A stretch of 64,000 nt of DNA from UBA7239 sp035430165 (GTDB taxonomy: Bacteria > Pseudomonadota > Gammaproteobacteria > Pseudomonadales > UBA7239): the NCBI GenBank assembly GCA_035430165.1, contig DAOMGE010000002.1, forward strand, positions 62,001 to 126,000, in the 5' to 3' direction. Made by a program: the position numbers and the translations under genes. The notes beneath the pieces were generated by a model. It ran no database searches and had not been told where the DNA came from. It saw nothing but the letters and a program-made list of their open reading frames with translations. Below, piece by piece: positions 62,915 to 64,000 of this stretch. Position 1 is the stretch's first letter. The number at the start of each line of letters is the position of its first letter.

Positions 62915-63742
62915 ATGAAGATTCGCGCTTTGGCCCAGACCCGTACCTTGGCGATTGTGGCTGCGAGCCTGCTCGCGCTCAGTGCTTGCAAGGAAGACAA
63001 GAAAGCAGATGCAGCGGCAGTGCCTGCTGCTGGCGCACTGGTCACACAGGACCAGAAAGTCAGCTACATCCTGGGTATGCAGGTGGGCGGCCAGTTCAAG
63101 GCGAACAACATGCCTATCGACCAGGACAGCTTTATCGAAGGCATCAAGACCGCCAAGGAAGGAAGCGAGCCCAAGCTGACCAAGGAGCAGATCCAGGAAA
63201 CCATGATGGCTTTCCAGAACGACATGCAGAAAAAACATGAAGAACAGGAAAAAGCCCAGAAAGCTGAAATGGATGCCAAGGCAGCCCAGAACAAGATTGA
63301 TGGTGAAAAATATCTGGCGGCCAACAAGGCCAAGCCGGGTGTGATCACCACCGCAAGTGGATTGCAGTATGAAGTGCTGGTTGAAGGCAAGGGCCCGAAA
63401 CCGAAAGAGACGGACACTGTGACCGTGCATTACCGCGGTACGCTGGTCGATGGCACGGAATTCGACAGCTCGTACAAGCGCAATGAACCGGCGACATTTG
63501 CCTTGAACGCGGTTATCCCGGGCTGGATCGAAGCACTGCAGTTGATGCCTGAAGGCTCCAAATGGAAGATCGTGTTGCCGTCTGACCTTGGTTACGGCCC
63601 TGGTGGCACTGGCGGCCCGATCGGCCCTAATGCGACGCTGATCTTTGAAGTGGAATTGCTGAAAGCGAGCGTTGCGCCAGAAACGGCACCTGCACAGGAG
63701 CCAGCCAAGGCAGAAGCAGCCAAACCTGCCGCCAAGAAATAA
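62915..63742 (+). CDS. FKBP-type peptidyl-prolyl isomerase, lipoprotein (FkpA/Mip-like)
   Basis: 275 residues. The lipobox LLALSAC places the lipidated Cys at residue 25. An N-terminal dimerisation domain (VSYILGMQVGGQFKANNMPID) and a long charged helix (residues about 95-135) lead to the FKBP domain (VTVHYRGTLVDGTEFDSSY, VIPGWIEALQLMPEGSKWKI). The tail is Ala/Pro/Lys-rich. It helps fold periplasmic or outer-membrane proteins. The ATG at 62915 begins the signal peptide and follows AGGGA. Confidence 0.93.
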   Translation: MKIRALAQTRTLAIVAASLLALSACKEDKKADAAAVPAAGALVTQDQKVSYILGMQVGGQFKANNMPIDQDSFIEGIKTAKEGSEPKLTKEQIQETMMAFQNDMQKKHEEQEKAQKAEMDAKAAQNKIDGEKYLAANKAKPGVITTASGLQYEVLVEGKGPKPKETDTVTVHYRGTLVDGTEFDSSYKRNEPATFALNAVIPGWIEALQLMPEGSKWKIVLPSDLGYGPGGTGGPIGPNATLIFEVELLKASVAPETAPAQEPAKAEAAKPAAKK

Positions 63743-63757
63743 TCCGGTGGTGCATGC

Positions 63758-63786
63758 AAAAAGCCGACCTACAGGTCGGCTTTTTT
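63758..63786 (+). terminator. Rho-independent terminator after the FKBP gene
   Basis: AAAAAGCCGACCT (63758-63770) pairs with AGGTCGGCTTTTT (63773-63785) and ends in a T-run. Confidence 0.92.
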
Positions 63787-63896
63787 GTGCCGGTCAGTTT
63801 TTTGTTTGCCCTATGGCAAAAAGTCATGGTATGCACCGACACAGCCGTGTATAAAAGAATGGCAGTTTCCAGTCACGAGCAGCATTGAATCGCCTT

Positions 63897-64000
63897 ATGG
63901 ATGAAGATCTCCACATCACCTTGCAACGTTTGCGTGAAGAGCATCGTGCGCTCGACGCAGACATCACCGCCATGCAGGGTCAGCCTTACTGTGACCAGCT
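63897..64000 (+). CDS. YdcH/DUF465-like small protein, 5' part
   Basis: The first 34 codons of a gene cut by the window end. LHITLQRLREEHRALDADI is the typical N-terminal helix of the YdcH (DUF465) family. These are short coiled-coil proteins of unknown function, normally about 70-80 residues long. The ribosome site before the ATG is weak. Confidence 0.7.
   Translation, partial: MDEDLHITLQRLREEHRALDADITAMQGQPYCDQ

Overview
The window reads as a chromosomal scaffold of a Gram-negative proteobacterium, most likely a gammaproteobacterium. This is inferred from typA, glnE next to ilvE, a Mip/FkpA-type lipoprotein FKBP, a cytochrome c5, an LdtD/YcbB-type L,D-transpeptidase and the assimilatory NirBD/NasA system. 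Two runs of exactly 100 N (36376-36475 and 50549-50648) are scaffold gaps. Both cut genes. The first also fuses two unrelated genes into one artificial reading frame.

1-16 kb is a surface-polysaccharide region. It holds the end of an acyltransferase, multi-pass GT-C-like membrane proteins, a small ArnE/SMR-like membrane protein paired with a phosphatase-superfamily protein, an FkbM methyltransferase and two GT2 transferases. An MBOAT/SGNH-like acylation pair and a GtrII-type transferase follow. A dTDP-3-amino-sugar module consists of a DegT aminotransferase and a fused acetyltransferase/FdtA-like ketoisomerase. The region ends with a zinc-ribbon methyltransferase. From about 6.6 to 16.0 kb the genes lie on the minus strand, closely packed.

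16-31.7 kb is mostly core genome. typA converges on nirBD. Divergent from nirBD is nasA followed by a DmsB-DmsC fusion, preceded by a near-perfect sigma-54 promoter and an NtrC-like site. Next come grpE (with a clear sigma-32 promoter), dnaK and dnaJ, a lone GT-C-like membrane protein and a cytochrome c5.

31.8-41.6 kb holds an orphan GspE/PilB ATPase, glnE (3' end lost in the gap), a carbamoyltransferase-DUF5989 pair converging on an SGNH hydrolase/ferritin-like pair, and ilvE. The carbamoylation block sits between glnE and ilvE, which are often adjacent in gammaproteobacteria.

41.6-48.1 kb is a defence island: type III restriction genes mod and res on the minus strand. Between them, on the plus strand, lie a phosphoribosyltransferase and a small overlapping ORF. 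A divergent HTH regulator follows, with repeated operator-like palindromes in the intergenic region.

48-64 kb is housekeeping and catabolic: an L,D-transpeptidase, an enoyl-CoA hydratase (cut by the second gap), elbB, a PLD-type phospholipid synthase, an EEP-family hydrolase, a DUF2889 protein, a dienelactone hydrolase, a Qnr/McbG-like pentapeptide protein, yjdM and a DUF6516 toxin-antitoxin pair. These are followed by an acyl-CoA dehydrogenase, a secreted RCC1-repeat protein, an IpdAB-like CoA-transferase pair, a hotdog thioesterase, an FKBP lipoprotein and the start of a YdcH-like gene. Palindromic repeats with GTAGGGG ends occur twice; one unrelated palindromic element and several intrinsic terminators separate transcription units. 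No rRNA, tRNA, CRISPR array or transposase gene was recognised.
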